From an uncultured Lachnospiraceae bacterium (GTDB lineage: Bacteria > Bacillota > Clostridia > Lachnospirales > Lachnospiraceae), in assembly GCA_910588875.1 (NCBI GenBank), contig CAJURT010000004.1:74952-138951 (forward strand): a stretch of DNA of 64,000 nucleotides. The letters run 5' to 3'. Below the pieces are notes generated by a model. The model searched no databases and was not told where the DNA came from. It was given only the letters and a program-made list of their open reading frames with translations. Each line of letters starts with the position of its first letter. Within the stretch, counting starts at the first letter, position 1. A program made the position numbers and the translations under genes. Below, one piece after another: positions 17,327 through 26,746 of this stretch.

Positions 17327-18226
17327 CTATACCCTCACATTCTCTAATATATCCTTGATATTCTCCATCTGTGTATTGACGCTCACATCAATGATCTCTT
17401 CCGGCATCTCGATAATGCAGTTGCCCCTGTCTTCTTTATCCATCACAATGAACTTAATATTATCCGATAAATGGGAAAGTTCATCCAGGATATCGGCATC
17501 TGCCTCCATCATCATGTCGTAATCCGGCTTATCTATGTAAATCTTGACCCATGCGGTCTTTTTCAGCTTTTCCGTCGCAGAGACAATCATCTGTTTGATC
17601 ACCTCGCCGCTGGAACGGAGGCTGATATGGATCACCTTTTCCCCCACCGCTACCGCACAGTCCTTCAATTGGTCCAGATAATTGCGTATGCACTTCTCCT
17701 TGGCCGTCTCCACGGACTTTATGGCCTGGCACATATCCTCCCGGAAGGAAGAAAGCGTATCTTCCAACTCCTGCCTGCATTCTTCCTCGGCTTTTTCCCT
17801 TCCTTCCCGGTACCCTGCCTCATAGCCTTCCCGCAGCCCTGCTTCCCTGGCGCGTTCCTGTTCCCGCTGCGCCTCTTCCTTTGCCTTCTCTAAGATCTGC
17901 CCCGCTTCCTTTTGTGCTTCCTCCAAGGCTCTGCGGGCCTCTTCCTTCCATTCCCGGAGAAGGTCTTGTTTGGGATCCGGCTCTTCCTCGGGCTGCCCTT
18001 CGGCTCCTCCCGTCTTTTTCTCTTCCTTCACAGGTTCCTTCCCTGGGTTTAAGTGATATTCCCCGGCCTCTCTTCCGTCGCTTTTATAGTGGGGAAAAGA
18101 GATCCCTTTCGGAACCGGTTCCCCGCTTTTGATAAACATTTCCCTTGGCGGGATATACTGTTCCACTATAGCGCTTTTTGCGGTATCCGGGCGTTTAATG
18201 ATCCGGCTAGACGATAATGTCGTCAT
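17327..18226 (-). CDS. fliH: Flagellar export regulator FliH
   Basis: Stator-like regulator that binds FliI and recruits it to the C-ring, 299 residues. It has an N-terminal variable region, a long Glu/Ala/Arg-rich coiled coil (residues about 80-160, including EEARRALEEAQKEAGQILEK), and a C-terminal FliH/HrpE-type domain (GEVIKQMIVSATEKLKKTAW). It overlaps the end of fliG by 20 nt, suggesting coupled translation. Confidence 0.9.
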   Translation of the reverse strand: MTTLSSSRIIKRPDTAKSAIVEQYIPPREMFIKSGEPVPKGISFPHYKSDGREAGEYHLNPGKEPVKEEKKTGGAEGQPEEEPDPKQDLLREWKEEARRALEEAQKEAGQILEKAKEEAQREQERAREAGLREGYEAGYREGREKAEEECRQELEDTLSSFREDMCQAIKSVETAKEKCIRNYLDQLKDCAVAVGEKVIHISLRSSGEVIKQMIVSATEKLKKTAWVKIYIDKPDYDMMMEADADILDELSHLSDNIKFIVMDKEDRGNCIIEMPEEIIDVSVNTQMENIKDILENVRV

Positions 18227-19274
18227 TGTCGCCTCCCTTCTTAATGATCACTTCACCCTGCTCCTCCAGGTTTCGGATAATATTGACGATCCTCTGCTGG
18301 GCTTCCTCCACATCCTTCAGCCTTACATTGGTCGTAATCTCCAGGTCTCCGCGAACCGTCTCCATCATACGTTTGGACATATTGCTGAAGAACACCGTCC
18401 GCATCTCCTCGGATGCATTCTTCAAGGCAAACACGATATCCTTGGCATCGCAGTCCCGGATAAAACGCTGCACGGAACGGTCGTCCATATCGAGGATGTT
18501 CTCGAACACGAACATCTTGTCGCGGATGCTCTGTGCCAGTTCCGGGTTGCGTTTCCCCAGTTCCTCGAATATCTTCCTCTCGCTGCTGCGGTCTACATGG
18601 TTCATCATATCAGCCACATAATCGATGCCGCCCAGGCTCATATTGTCCTCGCTGGTAATGATGGTGGCGAACTTGCGCTTCATCTCCTCTTCCACAATGG
18701 CAATGGCCTCCGGGGATACCCGGTCCATCCTCGCCATGCTCTCCACCGTCTGGATCCGCTTCTCGTCCGGAAGCTCCTCCAGAACCTGTGCCGCCTGCAT
18801 GGAATCCATATAGGCCAGGATCAGCGCGATCACCTGGGGACGCTCATTCTGCAGCAAGGAGAACAGCGCCTTGGGATCTCCCTTGGTAAAGAAGTTGAAC
18901 GGCTTGGACTGGAGTGTCTTGGATACCTTCTCCAAAAGGTTCCTTGCCGTGGACTCCCCAAAGGCCTTCTCCAGCACGTTGCGGGCGTAATCCAGGCCGC
19001 CGTCCGTCATCATCTTGTGGGTCAGGCACAGCTTATAAAACTCATCCAGCACCGTCTCCACCTGGGCATTGCCGGTCTTGCCAAGCTTTGCCACCTCGTA
19101 GGTAAGATCCTCAATATCCTCTTCATTCAAATATTTGTATATCTGGGAGGCCCGGTCAGCGCCTAATGACACCACCACCAGAGCCGCCTTGCTCTTCGGG
19201 TCGGTTATCGCATCCCCTTCCGCCCTATCTGGACTGTTTTCGAGACCCAGAAGATTTTCTTCTATCGTCGCCAC
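18207..19274 (-). CDS. fliG: Flagellar rotor switch protein FliG
   Basis: Rotor protein that couples torque from MotA and sits under the FliF ring, 355 residues. Armadillo-like segments are clear (RPQVIALILAYMDSMQAAQVL and the EDIEDLTYEVAKL region), and the C-terminal torque domain carries charged residues (VFENILDMDDRSVQRFIRD). The start is a GTG with GGAGG 6 nt upstream, inside the 3' end of fliF, an overlap of 50 nt. Confidence 0.95.
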   Translation of the reverse strand: MATIEENLLGLENSPDRAEGDAITDPKSKAALVVVSLGADRASQIYKYLNEEDIEDLTYEVAKLGKTGNAQVETVLDEFYKLCLTHKMMTDGGLDYARNVLEKAFGESTARNLLEKVSKTLQSKPFNFFTKGDPKALFSLLQNERPQVIALILAYMDSMQAAQVLEELPDEKRIQTVESMARMDRVSPEAIAIVEEEMKRKFATIITSEDNMSLGGIDYVADMMNHVDRSSERKIFEELGKRNPELAQSIRDKMFVFENILDMDDRSVQRFIRDCDAKDIVFALKNASEEMRTVFFSNMSKRMMETVRGDLEITTNVRLKDVEEAQQRIVNIIRNLEEQGEVIIKKGGDNDDIIV

Positions 19275-20973
19275 TGTTATCCTCCCCTCTCAGCCAACTC
19301 TGCACCAGTTTCGCAGCAATCTGCGGGTTCTGGTCAACAAACTCGGATATATTCTGTTTTAAGCGCAGGCTTCTCTGCATGCGCAGGTTGAGGATCTCTT
19401 CATTCTTGGCAAATTCATCCTCCTCCTCTTCCTGTCCTGGCATACCCGGCATCTCCATGCCGTCCTCGCCGGCAATCAGTTCGCCGTCCTCACCGGCTAT
19501 CAGGCCGCCTGCTGCCCCCTGGTCATCCAGGAATTCTTCGCCCTCAAGCACCTCTTCTTTCTTCCTGCGCTTCGAGCGGAGTAGCAAAAGCAACAGAAGC
19601 AGCAAAAGTAAGAGAATTCCCGCGCCAATGGCAATCAGGATCGGAAGGGGTACCTTGGCAACAAGTTCCCCGACTCCGCCCGTAGGCACATCCGGTTTTG
19701 TGGCGGGCACTTCCACCTTCGGCCCGGGCGCCCGGATAATCGTCACCTTCTGGTCTGCGGTATCCACCGGGATGCCGGCCGAATTGGCCACAAGGCGCAC
19801 CAGGTTTTGCTGGGTCACGGACTCCATATCCTCCGTGGTAATCATGACACCGATGGAGACATCCTCCAGGACGCCCGGCTCAATCTGCCTTTGCTCCTTC
19901 AGCATATTATAAAGCCATATCCTGGATGCACTGCTGTTGGCATAGCTGTCGTCAATCTGTCCGGTACCATTGTTGTTTGTGTACCGGGGAGTATCCGCAT
20001 TGGCGTCCGCCCCCACAAGACCCCCTGCCGCCTGGTTCGTTGAAGTGGTGCTCTCATCCCGCACCTCCTCCGTCTGCAGCAAACCGTTCTTATCCTCTTC
20101 ATCAATCTTATCCGGGGTTGTGTACTGGGTGCTCTCCTGGATCAGTTTTTCCATGTTGAGCCTTCCCTTTACGGACACCGCCACATTCCCCGACCCGTAA
20201 AGCTGCTCCAGCACCCTTCGGACGTTGGCAGCAATATTGCTCTCCACCATGGTCGTCAGGCTGGTGATGTCTGTGGCTCCGCCGGCGGACCCTTCCGTGT
20301 CCCCGCCCACCTCAATCATAGTGGCAGCGTCGTAAACCGCAACATTCGTCACATTCAGCCCGCGGACTGCATGGGATATCAGGCTCTTAACCGCCTGGGC
20401 CTTCTCCGGAGTCAGGGAACTGCCGTTCCTCATGGTCACAACCACGGAACTGGAGGCATCCATCTCCGCCTCATCCCCAATCACAAAACGCCGTTCGCCT
20501 GCCGGGGAGATCGTCACCTTTGCATCCTGCACCCCTTCAAAAATCCGGATCTGCGCACCTAACCGGTCCTGCAACTCATACAAGGTGATCTGTTCCTTGT
20601 CCGACTCCGTGGTCATCAGGCCTGTGTTATTGAGATACATATTATATGTAAAACCACTCTTGGGATATCCTCTGCTCAGGAGATCAGCCCTTGTCTGATC
20701 CACCGTAGCCGACGGCACCCGTATCGAATTATCATTCGTATCGAAACGGTAATCCACCCCCTCATCCTGGAGCAGGCTGACCACTTCCTGGGCCTCCTCC
20801 TGGTTCAGCCCTGTAAACAGGGTGCTGTAATCCTTATTCTTCCCAAGGTTTAATGCAAGGATCGCAATCAGGGCAATCACCACCGTGCCCCCCGCGAGTA
20901 CCTTTATAAGAGTCCGGGTTTTCTCTGGCAGGTTCTGCCAGCTTTCTTTCAAATTTTGCACGTTTTTATCCAA
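19225..20973 (-). CDS. fliF: Flagellar MS-ring protein FliF
   Basis: Forms the membrane MS ring on which the basal body is built, 582 residues. There are two membrane helices (near residues 24-45 and 450-475), with the YscJ/FliF ring-building domain between them (STLFTGLNQEEAQEVVSLLQ). The cytoplasmic tail binds FliG. A poly-Leu stretch marks the second helix. The tail before the FliG-binding end is acidic and Gly-rich. It follows fliE by 55 nt. Confidence 0.95.
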   Translation of the reverse strand: MDKNVQNLKESWQNLPEKTRTLIKVLAGGTVVIALIAILALNLGKNKDYSTLFTGLNQEEAQEVVSLLQDEGVDYRFDTNDNSIRVPSATVDQTRADLLSRGYPKSGFTYNMYLNNTGLMTTESDKEQITLYELQDRLGAQIRIFEGVQDAKVTISPAGERRFVIGDEAEMDASSSVVVTMRNGSSLTPEKAQAVKSLISHAVRGLNVTNVAVYDAATMIEVGGDTEGSAGGATDITSLTTMVESNIAANVRRVLEQLYGSGNVAVSVKGRLNMEKLIQESTQYTTPDKIDEEDKNGLLQTEEVRDESTTSTNQAAGGLVGADANADTPRYTNNNGTGQIDDSYANSSASRIWLYNMLKEQRQIEPGVLEDVSIGVMITTEDMESVTQQNLVRLVANSAGIPVDTADQKVTIIRAPGPKVEVPATKPDVPTGGVGELVAKVPLPILIAIGAGILLLLLLLLLLLLRSKRRKKEEVLEGEEFLDDQGAAGGLIAGEDGELIAGEDGMEMPGMPGQEEEEDEFAKNEEILNLRMQRSLRLKQNISEFVDQNPQIAAKLVQSWLRGEDNSGDDRRKSSGSRKQSR

Positions 20974-21028
20974 CCTTTGTCATATTAATATCCAAAAAAT
21001 CCCCTAACATCCCCAGCCCCACGCTGCA

Positions 21029-21352
21029 TCATACATTGATCTTAATCAATTCATTGTAGGCTTCCATCGTCTTATTGCGGAGGGAAATCATCACATCCAA
21101 AGCAAGCCCGGCCTTTGCCTCCGCAATCGGAAGGGTGTGGGCATCATCCAGCTGCCCGGTGGCCAGAAGATACTGCTTGTGCTCCACATCCGCCTGGGTC
21201 TCTTTCACCTGGTTGACCGTGTTCTTAAAAATATCCTTAAATAAAGATGCCTCCGCATTTGCTGTCGGGGCATTCTGAACCTGATCCAGGCCACCGGCCG
21301 TCCCGATATTTGCCCACGGAAGCATAGGTGTGATAAAGGATGCACCTTCCAT
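21029..21352 (-). CDS. fliE: Flagellar hook-basal body protein FliE
   Basis: Joins the MS ring to the rod; about 107 residues, the usual size. The C-terminal family segment KAGLALDVMISLRNKTMEAY is present, with F-K-x-x-F-like SLFKDIFKNTVNQV before it. The start is the ATG with GGAGG about 10 nt upstream. It follows flgB by 36 nt, without the intervening flgC seen in most relatives. Confidence 0.92.
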   Translation of the reverse strand: MEGASFITPMLPWANIGTAGGLDQVQNAPTANAEASLFKDIFKNTVNQVKETQADVEHKQYLLATGQLDDAHTLPIAEAKAGLALDVMISLRNKTMEAYNELIKINV

Positions 21353-21388
21353 AATTATATTCCTCCCTCTTATCTGCAATCAAAAAAA

Positions 21389-21781
21389 TCAAAAGGTCTT
21401 CGCCGCACTCCTTAAACGGTTGATGTCATTGGTAATCGAATTAAGGACATACTGGTACTGGTATGCCGTCCGGACAATCTCTACCTGCTCCTGATCCATA
21501 TCCACATTGTTGCCGTCTAGCCTGGACGATTCCTGCCAGGTAGTATTCAGCTTGGACTGGGAGGCACGGATCGCCTCGGATACCGCTTTCTTTGGCGTTT
21601 TCTTTAAGCTGCTGGCCTCCGACAGGCGTCTGCCCATCTCTTCCTCAAAAGTCACGTACTGGGACTTGAACCCCGGAGTATCCACATTTGCTACATTGTT
21701 CAATGATACGCTCTGCCTGCCCCACAGATAATCCAGAACTTTCTCTGAAAGCGCAACGCCATTCCCATAAATCCCATTCAT
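21389..21781 (-). CDS. flgB: Flagellar proximal rod protein FlgB
   Basis: First gene of the operon, 130 residues. SVSLNNVANVDTPGFKSQYV is the FlgB form of the rod motif, and the C-terminal segment ends in RTAYQYQYVLNSITNDINRL. It has an AAAGGAG-type ribosome site. A consensus-like sigma-A promoter lies about 180 nt upstream. The leader between promoter and start shows no convincing gene. Confidence 0.93.
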   Translation of the reverse strand: MNGIYGNGVALSEKVLDYLWGRQSVSLNNVANVDTPGFKSQYVTFEEEMGRRLSEASSLKKTPKKAVSEAIRASQSKLNTTWQESSRLDGNNVDMDQEQVEIVRTAYQYQYVLNSITNDINRLRSAAKTF

Positions 21782-21960
21782 GCTTTTTTCTCCTTTTTAC
21801 TATGTCAGTCTTGTTATTATTCTCTGCCATAAGCGAACACTTTTCAATAGGGACTTTCTGCCATATAACCCCAGGCCCAAACATGCGGTTAAAAAGCAAA
21901 ACGCTAAATGAGGAGGTATGTTTGAGCAACCGAAAACTCCCCCTCCCCCAATCTCATTAT

Positions 21961-21989
21961 ATTATGCCCCAATATTTTTTTGGTGTCAA
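21961..21989 (-). promoter_or_regulatory. Sigma-A promoter of the flagellar operon
   Basis: TTGACA, a 17-nt spacer and CATAAT on the minus strand, upstream of flgB. The match is nearly perfect, so the operon's main promoter looks like a vegetative one. No sigma-28 element is visible here. The remaining part of the 364-nt gap holds the terminator of the FliD-like gene and AT-rich sequence. Confidence 0.8.
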
Positions 21990-22087
21990 GAGGTTTCAAA
22001 AGCTTCTGGCTATTTTCACAATTTTTTCATGCAAATACATCTTTTTCAGAAAAAAAAATCAGTCAAAACAGAATTCGGCAGAGGGGC

Positions 22088-22116
22088 AAAAAGGCGGGGA
22101 AACTTCCCTGCCCTTT
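22088..22116 (-). terminator. Intrinsic terminator after the FliD-like gene
   Basis: On the minus strand GGGCAGGGAA pairs with TTCCCCGCC (one mismatch) across a 2-nt loop and is followed by TTTTT, about 30-60 nt past the stop of the FliD-like gene. A longer outer stem (CGGCAGGGG with CCCCTCTGCCG) encloses it. Confidence 0.7.
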
Positions 22117-22145
22117 CTGCTCCCCTGCCGATATTTTCCTGTCCG

Positions 22146-23060
22146 TCAGACCAGGATGTTCAGCATAGAAACTGCGTAATAATTGCTTAGGTTGAATGCG
22201 CCGCTCTTAGCAAAATTAGCGAACTGGCGGAACGAATCCGACATCGCAGACTTCGAGGAAGAGGCCGCCGCACCGGAAACGCTGCTGCTGCCGCCAGAGG
22301 TGTTGGTATTCGAGGTATCATTGGTGGAAGCAGACCCGCCTAAGATCTCGTTCACCGACATATCCAGGATTTCGGTGGCTTTGTCGCCTGCGCGTTCTGC
22401 CATGCCGAACTGCCCGCCCAGCAGATCCTTCACCAGGCCCGGATCCTTCTCCAGGGCTTCCCTGAACTTCTCCTCGTCCATCTCCAAATTGCCCTTGGTA
22501 TCGACACTGATGCCGATCTTTGCCAGTGCCTTATCGGACGGGATCGTCCTTCTCAGGCCTGCAAGCTGGAAGGCAACGGTTGAACTGTGGCCGCTGTTCT
22601 TGGACAGATAAGCAATCGTCCCGTTAAGCTGGTCGAGAAAATCCTTGGTCGCATCTACGATGGCATCCTTCGCCGCGTCCACTTTCTCGTTGGAAACCTC
22701 CGCGGGCTTTCCGTCCTCCCCCATGATCTGGGTCTTGGATGCCTCCGCGACGGCCTTGTCATACTGGTCGAACACATTGTCCTTCTTGCTGGTCTGCAGC
22801 TTGCTGGCGGATGCCTCTAAATCCTCTAGCCTGTCCTGGTATTCCATCAGGAATGCGGACGTGCTGCTGGTTGCCTTGGCGGTGCTGGAACTGCTGGTCT
22901 TGTTGGAACCGGAAGTGTTAATCCCCAAGCTGTCCTTGATCTTATCCGCTTCCTTCTCCGCACTCTCCTTCCAGCCATCGCTGTTGATCATCGAATTCTG
23001 ATAGCTGCTATAGCCACCGTAATTGTAGCTATAATTTGACGAAACTCCATTGACTGCCAT
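22146..23060 (-). CDS. Short FliD-like flagellar cap-related protein
   Basis: 304 residues. The central to C-terminal part (SDKALAKIGISVDTKGNLEM, then EKDPGLVKDLLGG) resembles the C-terminal domain of the filament cap FliD. The N-terminus is Tyr/Ser/Asn-rich and short, and the D0/D1 architecture of a full FliD (usually over 450 residues) is not all there. It may be a secreted cap-related or filament-associated protein. A sigma-28-like -10 upstream and the adjoining flagellar operon support a flagellar role. It has its own terminator. Confidence 0.6.
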   Translation of the reverse strand: MAVNGVSSNYSYNYGGYSSYQNSMINSDGWKESAEKEADKIKDSLGINTSGSNKTSSSSTAKATSSTSAFLMEYQDRLEDLEASASKLQTSKKDNVFDQYDKAVAEASKTQIMGEDGKPAEVSNEKVDAAKDAIVDATKDFLDQLNGTIAYLSKNSGHSSTVAFQLAGLRRTIPSDKALAKIGISVDTKGNLEMDEEKFREALEKDPGLVKDLLGGQFGMAERAGDKATEILDMSVNEILGGSASTNDTSNTNTSGGSSSVSGAAASSSKSAMSDSFRQFANFAKSGAFNLSNYYAVSMLNILV

Positions 23061-23102
23061 AGTGCTCTCCTTTCTGGTACAAACATACCTTTTACACTAT
23101 TT

Positions 23103-23110
23103 ATATCGGC
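23103..23110 (-). promoter_or_regulatory. Sigma-28-like -10 element before the FliD-like gene
   Basis: GCCGATAT lies about 45 nt upstream of the start on the minus strand and matches seven of eight positions of the sigma-28 -10 (GCCGATAA). The expected TAAA -35 at a 15-nt spacing is poor (TATT). It fits late expression by the FliA encoded in this window, but on a half-site only. Confidence 0.4.
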
Positions 23111-23160
23111 TTTCCTGCCAGGAAAAATAAGGCATTTTTACGGTTTCCCTATGATTTTCC

Positions 23161-24450
23161 TTATTCCCTCACCAACATGGCGCTGCGGTCTGCGCCGGTG
23201 CCGATAAATTTGGCAGGGATCCCGATTGCATCCTCAATAAAGCGGATATAATCCTGTGCCGCCCGGGGCAGTTCCTCAAAGCTTCCCGCGCCGGTTATGT
23301 CCCCGAAGCCGCCCTCCAGTTCCTGGTAAACAGGCTTTGCCCGCCCCAAAAATTCCAGGTTCGTGGAGAAATCCTCCGTCCGCTCCCCGTCACAGTCATA
23401 GGCCACGCACACCTTAATCTTATCAAACTTCCCGATGGTATCCAGATGGTTGACAGCCAGGGCTGTGAGGCCGTTGACCCGCTTTGCGTATTTAAGGGCA
23501 ACCAAATCCAGCCAGCCGCATCTCCTTGGCCTGCCGGTGGTGGTCCCGTACTCATGCCCCAGTTCCCGGATCCGGTCCCCGGTGGCATCGGTCAGTTCCG
23601 TCACATACGGGCCTTCCCCCACCCTGCTGGAGTAAGCCTTAATCACGCCGTACACATTGCCGATATCGGATGCGGAAAGCCCTGTCCCCGTCAGAACCCC
23701 GCCAATGGTGGGGTTTGAGGAAGTCACAAAGGGATAGGAACCGAAATCAATGTCCAGAAGCGTGGCCTGGGCGCCCTCCACCAGCACCCTCTCGTCCTGC
23801 TCCAGCGCCTTATGCAGGCTGGTAACCACATCACACACAAAAGGCCTGAGGGTCTCGCCGTATCTGGCATAGTCCTCATAGATCCGGCCAAAATCCAGCA
23901 TCTCACCCACCGTCTCGTTTTCCGGGTCATAGAAACGGATCAACGCCTGCCTGGATTCCGTCAACTCTTTCAGCTTACCTTTAAATCCCCGGGCATAGAA
24001 ATCCTCCATGCGCAGGCCGCTCCGCTCATATTTGTCGCAGTATGCCGGCCCAATCCCTTTTCCTGTGGTGCCGATTTTTGCAAGCCGCGCCTTCTCAAGC
24101 GCCGCATCCAGCAGGCGGTGGTAAGGCAGTATCACATGCGCCTTGTCGCTGATCCTCAGATAGCGTTCCATATCATATCCATGATCCCTCAAATTGGAGA
24201 TCTCCTCCAACAAAACCTGGGGGTTCAGCACCACGCCGTTGCCGATCATGCCAATGGTATGCCCGGACAGGATGCCGGAAGGGATCAGATGCATTGCATA
24301 TTTCACACCGTCAATCTTAATGGTGTGCCCTGCATTGTCCCCTCCGGTGGCACGCACCGCGATGCCTGCGTCTGCCGCCAGGTAATCGATCACTTTCCCT
24401 TTTCCCTCGTCACCATAAAAACATCCTATTACCACATCCGCCTTTGACAT
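23161..24450 (-). CDS. purA: Adenylosuccinate synthetase
   Basis: Converts IMP and aspartate to adenylosuccinate with GTP, the first committed step to AMP. 429 residues, normal length. The phosphate-binding loop GDEGKGK, the following RATGGDNAGHTI and the TTTGRPRRCGWLD segment are all present; the usual GAQW before the loop is GCFY here. Last gene of the purC-purB-purA transcription unit, 25 nt after purB. Confidence 0.96.
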   Translation of the reverse strand: MSKADVVIGCFYGDEGKGKVIDYLAADAGIAVRATGGDNAGHTIKIDGVKYAMHLIPSGILSGHTIGMIGNGVVLNPQVLLEEISNLRDHGYDMERYLRISDKAHVILPYHRLLDAALEKARLAKIGTTGKGIGPAYCDKYERSGLRMEDFYARGFKGKLKELTESRQALIRFYDPENETVGEMLDFGRIYEDYARYGETLRPFVCDVVTSLHKALEQDERVLVEGAQATLLDIDFGSYPFVTSSNPTIGGVLTGTGLSASDIGNVYGVIKAYSSRVGEGPYVTELTDATGDRIRELGHEYGTTTGRPRRCGWLDLVALKYAKRVNGLTALAVNHLDTIGKFDKIKVCVAYDCDGERTEDFSTNLEFLGRAKPVYQELEGGFGDITGAGSFEELPRAAQDYIRFIEDAIGIPAKFIGTGADRSAMLVRE

Positions 24451-24475
24451 ACTTCGTCTCCTTCGTTATTTAAAG

Positions 24476-25906
24476 TTATACATGGATCTCGGCTTTCATC
24501 CCCAGAAGCATTTTGTTTTTTTCCAGAATCGGAGTTATTACCTCCTCCAAAAACTCCTCCACCTGCTTAGGCGCCCTTCCCACATAACGAGAAGGCTCCA
24601 TGCAGGCTTTCAGTTCTTCCAGGGAAAGCCCAAAGGCCGGATCCGCCGCAATCAGTTCCAGCAGGTTGTTCTCCAGCCCTTTTTCCTTCACGTTCCGCCC
24701 AGCTTCCAGGGAAAGCCTCCGGATCCGCTCATGGAGTTCCTGCCGGTCCCCCCCTGCCTTCACCGCATCCATCATAATATTTTCCGTAGCCATAAAGGGC
24801 AGTTCTGCCATAAAGTGCTTCTCAATCACCTTGGGATACACAACCAGCCCGTCCACAACATTCAGGTACAGATCCAGGATCCCGTCCACCGCCAAAAAGC
24901 CCTCCGGGATGCTGAGGCGTTTGTTGGCAGAATCGTCAAGTGTCCTCTCAAACCACTGGGTGGAAGCCACCAGCATAGGATTGATCACATCGCTCATCAC
25001 ATAATTGGAGAGGGAAGCAATACGTTCGCTGCGCATGGGGTTGCGCTTGTAAGCCATGGCCGAGGAACCGATCTGGTTTTTCTCAAAAGGCTCCTCCACC
25101 TCCTTCAAATGCTGCAGAAGGCGGATATCATTGGAAAACTTATGTGCGCTCTGGGCGATCCCGGCCAAAACATTGACCACCCGCGTATCCACCTTCCGGG
25201 AGTAGGTCTGCCCTGACACCGGGTAACAGCTGGAAAAGCCCATCTTCTCCGCAATCATCTGGTCTGCCCGGCGGCATTTTTCATGGTCTCCCTCAAACAG
25301 TTCCAGAAAGCTGGCCTGGGTGCCTGTCGTCCCCTTGGAGCCCAAAAGCTTCAGGGAGCCGAGCACATGGTCCAGATCCTCCAGGTCCAGGCACAGTTCC
25401 TGCAGCCAGAGGGTGGCCCGCTTCCCCACGGTAGTGGGCTGGGCCGGCTGGAAATGGGTAAATGCCAGGGTCGGCTGTCCCTTATATCTGTCTGCGAATT
25501 TGGCCAGTTCAGCCATGACGTTAATCAGCTTTCTGCGCACCAGCCCCAGGGCCTCTGCCATGATAATGATATCCGTATTGTCACCCACATAGCAGGAAGT
25601 CGCCCCCAAATGGATAATCCCCTTTGCCTTCGGGCACTGCTGCCCATAAGCATACACATGGGACATCACATCATGGCGCACTAAGCGTTCCCGCTCCTTC
25701 GCCACCTCATAATTGATATCCTCCGCGTGTGCCTTAAGTTCGTCAATCTGTTCCTGGGTAACCGGAAGCCCCAGTTCCTTCTCCGTCTCTGCCAGGGCGA
25801 TCCAGAGTTTCCTCCAGGTTTTAAACTTCTTATCCGGGGAAAAAATATACTGCATCTCACTGCTGGCATAGCGCTCTGACAGCGGGCTCTGATATTTGTC
25901 GTACAT
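24476..25906 (-). CDS. purB: Adenylosuccinate lyase
   Basis: Cleaves SAICAR and adenylosuccinate to release fumarate, serving both halves of AMP synthesis. About 476 residues. The fumarase/aspartase-family signature is seen as SSAMAYKRNPMRSERI, and THFQPAQPTTVGKR contains the catalytic-region His. The start MYDKYQSPLSER is preferred over an upstream MRRGN because GAGGAGGGG precedes it correctly. Confidence 0.96.
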   Translation of the reverse strand: MYDKYQSPLSERYASSEMQYIFSPDKKFKTWRKLWIALAETEKELGLPVTQEQIDELKAHAEDINYEVAKERERLVRHDVMSHVYAYGQQCPKAKGIIHLGATSCYVGDNTDIIIMAEALGLVRRKLINVMAELAKFADRYKGQPTLAFTHFQPAQPTTVGKRATLWLQELCLDLEDLDHVLGSLKLLGSKGTTGTQASFLELFEGDHEKCRRADQMIAEKMGFSSCYPVSGQTYSRKVDTRVVNVLAGIAQSAHKFSNDIRLLQHLKEVEEPFEKNQIGSSAMAYKRNPMRSERIASLSNYVMSDVINPMLVASTQWFERTLDDSANKRLSIPEGFLAVDGILDLYLNVVDGLVVYPKVIEKHFMAELPFMATENIMMDAVKAGGDRQELHERIRRLSLEAGRNVKEKGLENNLLELIAADPAFGLSLEELKACMEPSRYVGRAPKQVEEFLEEVITPILEKNKMLLGMKAEIHV

Positions 25907-25938
25907 GTTGCCCCTCCTCATCTTCAGGTAACGCCTGC

Positions 25939-26649
25939 TTAGTGGATCCCCAGCCGGCGGAACACTTCATTGTAAGCATCCTCCACGTTCCCCAAATCCC
26001 GGCGGAAGCGGTCCTTGTCCAGCTTCTCGTGGGTCTCCTTATCCCACAGGCGGCATGTGTCGGGGGAAACTTCGTCTGCCAGGATGACGGTGCCGTCCTC
26101 CAGACGCCCAAATTCGATCTTGAAATCAATCAGGTCAATGCCAAGCCCGGCAAAATATTCCTGCATCACCCCATTGACAATGAAGGCATAACGGGTGATC
26201 ACGTCGATCTCCTCCCTGGTTGCCAGGTTCAGGGCCAGGGCGTAATAGCCATTGATAAACGGATCGTGCAAATCATCGTTCTTATAGCTGAACTCCAAGG
26301 TGGGGCACGCCAGCTTGATCCCTTCCTCCATGCCAAGCTTTTTGGCAAAGCTTCCGGCTGAATAGTTGCGGATAATCACCTCAAGAGGAACGATCTCCAC
26401 CTTCTTCACCACGGTCTCCCGGTCATTCAGTTCCTCCACCAGATGGGTGGGCACACCCTTTTCCTCCAGCAGCTTGAAGATATGGTTCGTCATGCGGTTG
26501 TTGATGGCGCCTTTGCCTACGATAGTCCCCTTTTTCTGCCCGTCAAAGGCTGTGGCATCGTCCTTATAGGAGACGATCAGCCTGCTGGGGTCCTCCGTTG
26601 TATACACCTTCTTTGCCTTGCCTTCATACAATAATTCTTTTTTCTCCAT
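25939..26649 (-). CDS. purC: Phosphoribosylaminoimidazole-succinocarboxamide synthase
   Basis: SAICAR synthetase: joins CAIR and aspartate with ATP in purine synthesis. 236 residues. The N-terminal KELLYEGKAKKVYTTEDP, EVIIRNYSAGSFAKK and LIDFKIEFGR are family hallmarks. First gene of purC-purB-purA. I chose the ATG reading MEKKEL; a GTG three codons upstream is also possible. The rest of the de novo purine pathway is not in the window. Confidence 0.95.
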   Translation of the reverse strand: MEKKELLYEGKAKKVYTTEDPSRLIVSYKDDATAFDGQKKGTIVGKGAINNRMTNHIFKLLEEKGVPTHLVEELNDRETVVKKVEIVPLEVIIRNYSAGSFAKKLGMEEGIKLACPTLEFSYKNDDLHDPFINGYYALALNLATREEIDVITRYAFIVNGVMQEYFAGLGIDLIDFKIEFGRLEDGTVILADEVSPDTCRLWDKETHEKLDKDRFRRDLGNVEDAYNEVFRRLGIH

Positions 26650-26707
26650 GGTATTCACCTGTCCTTTTCCAATAATTGACGATTTTGGGATGTCCTGATT
26701 CAGTGAA

Positions 26708-26736
26708 ATTATAATATATCACCCTTATAATTGCAA
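26708..26736 (-). promoter_or_regulatory. Sigma-A promoter of purC-purB-purA
   Basis: TTGCAA, a 17-nt spacer and a perfect TATAAT lie about 60 nt upstream of purC on the minus strand. I see no guanine-riboswitch core in the short leader, so if purine-controlled the regulation is probably by a repressor or elsewhere. Confidence 0.8.
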
Positions 26737-26746
26737 TAGTTCTTTT

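Noticed and set aside
21645..21929. 94-codon minus-strand frame overlapping flgB and its leader
   Set aside because: It overlaps flgB in another frame, has no family features and no ribosome site.
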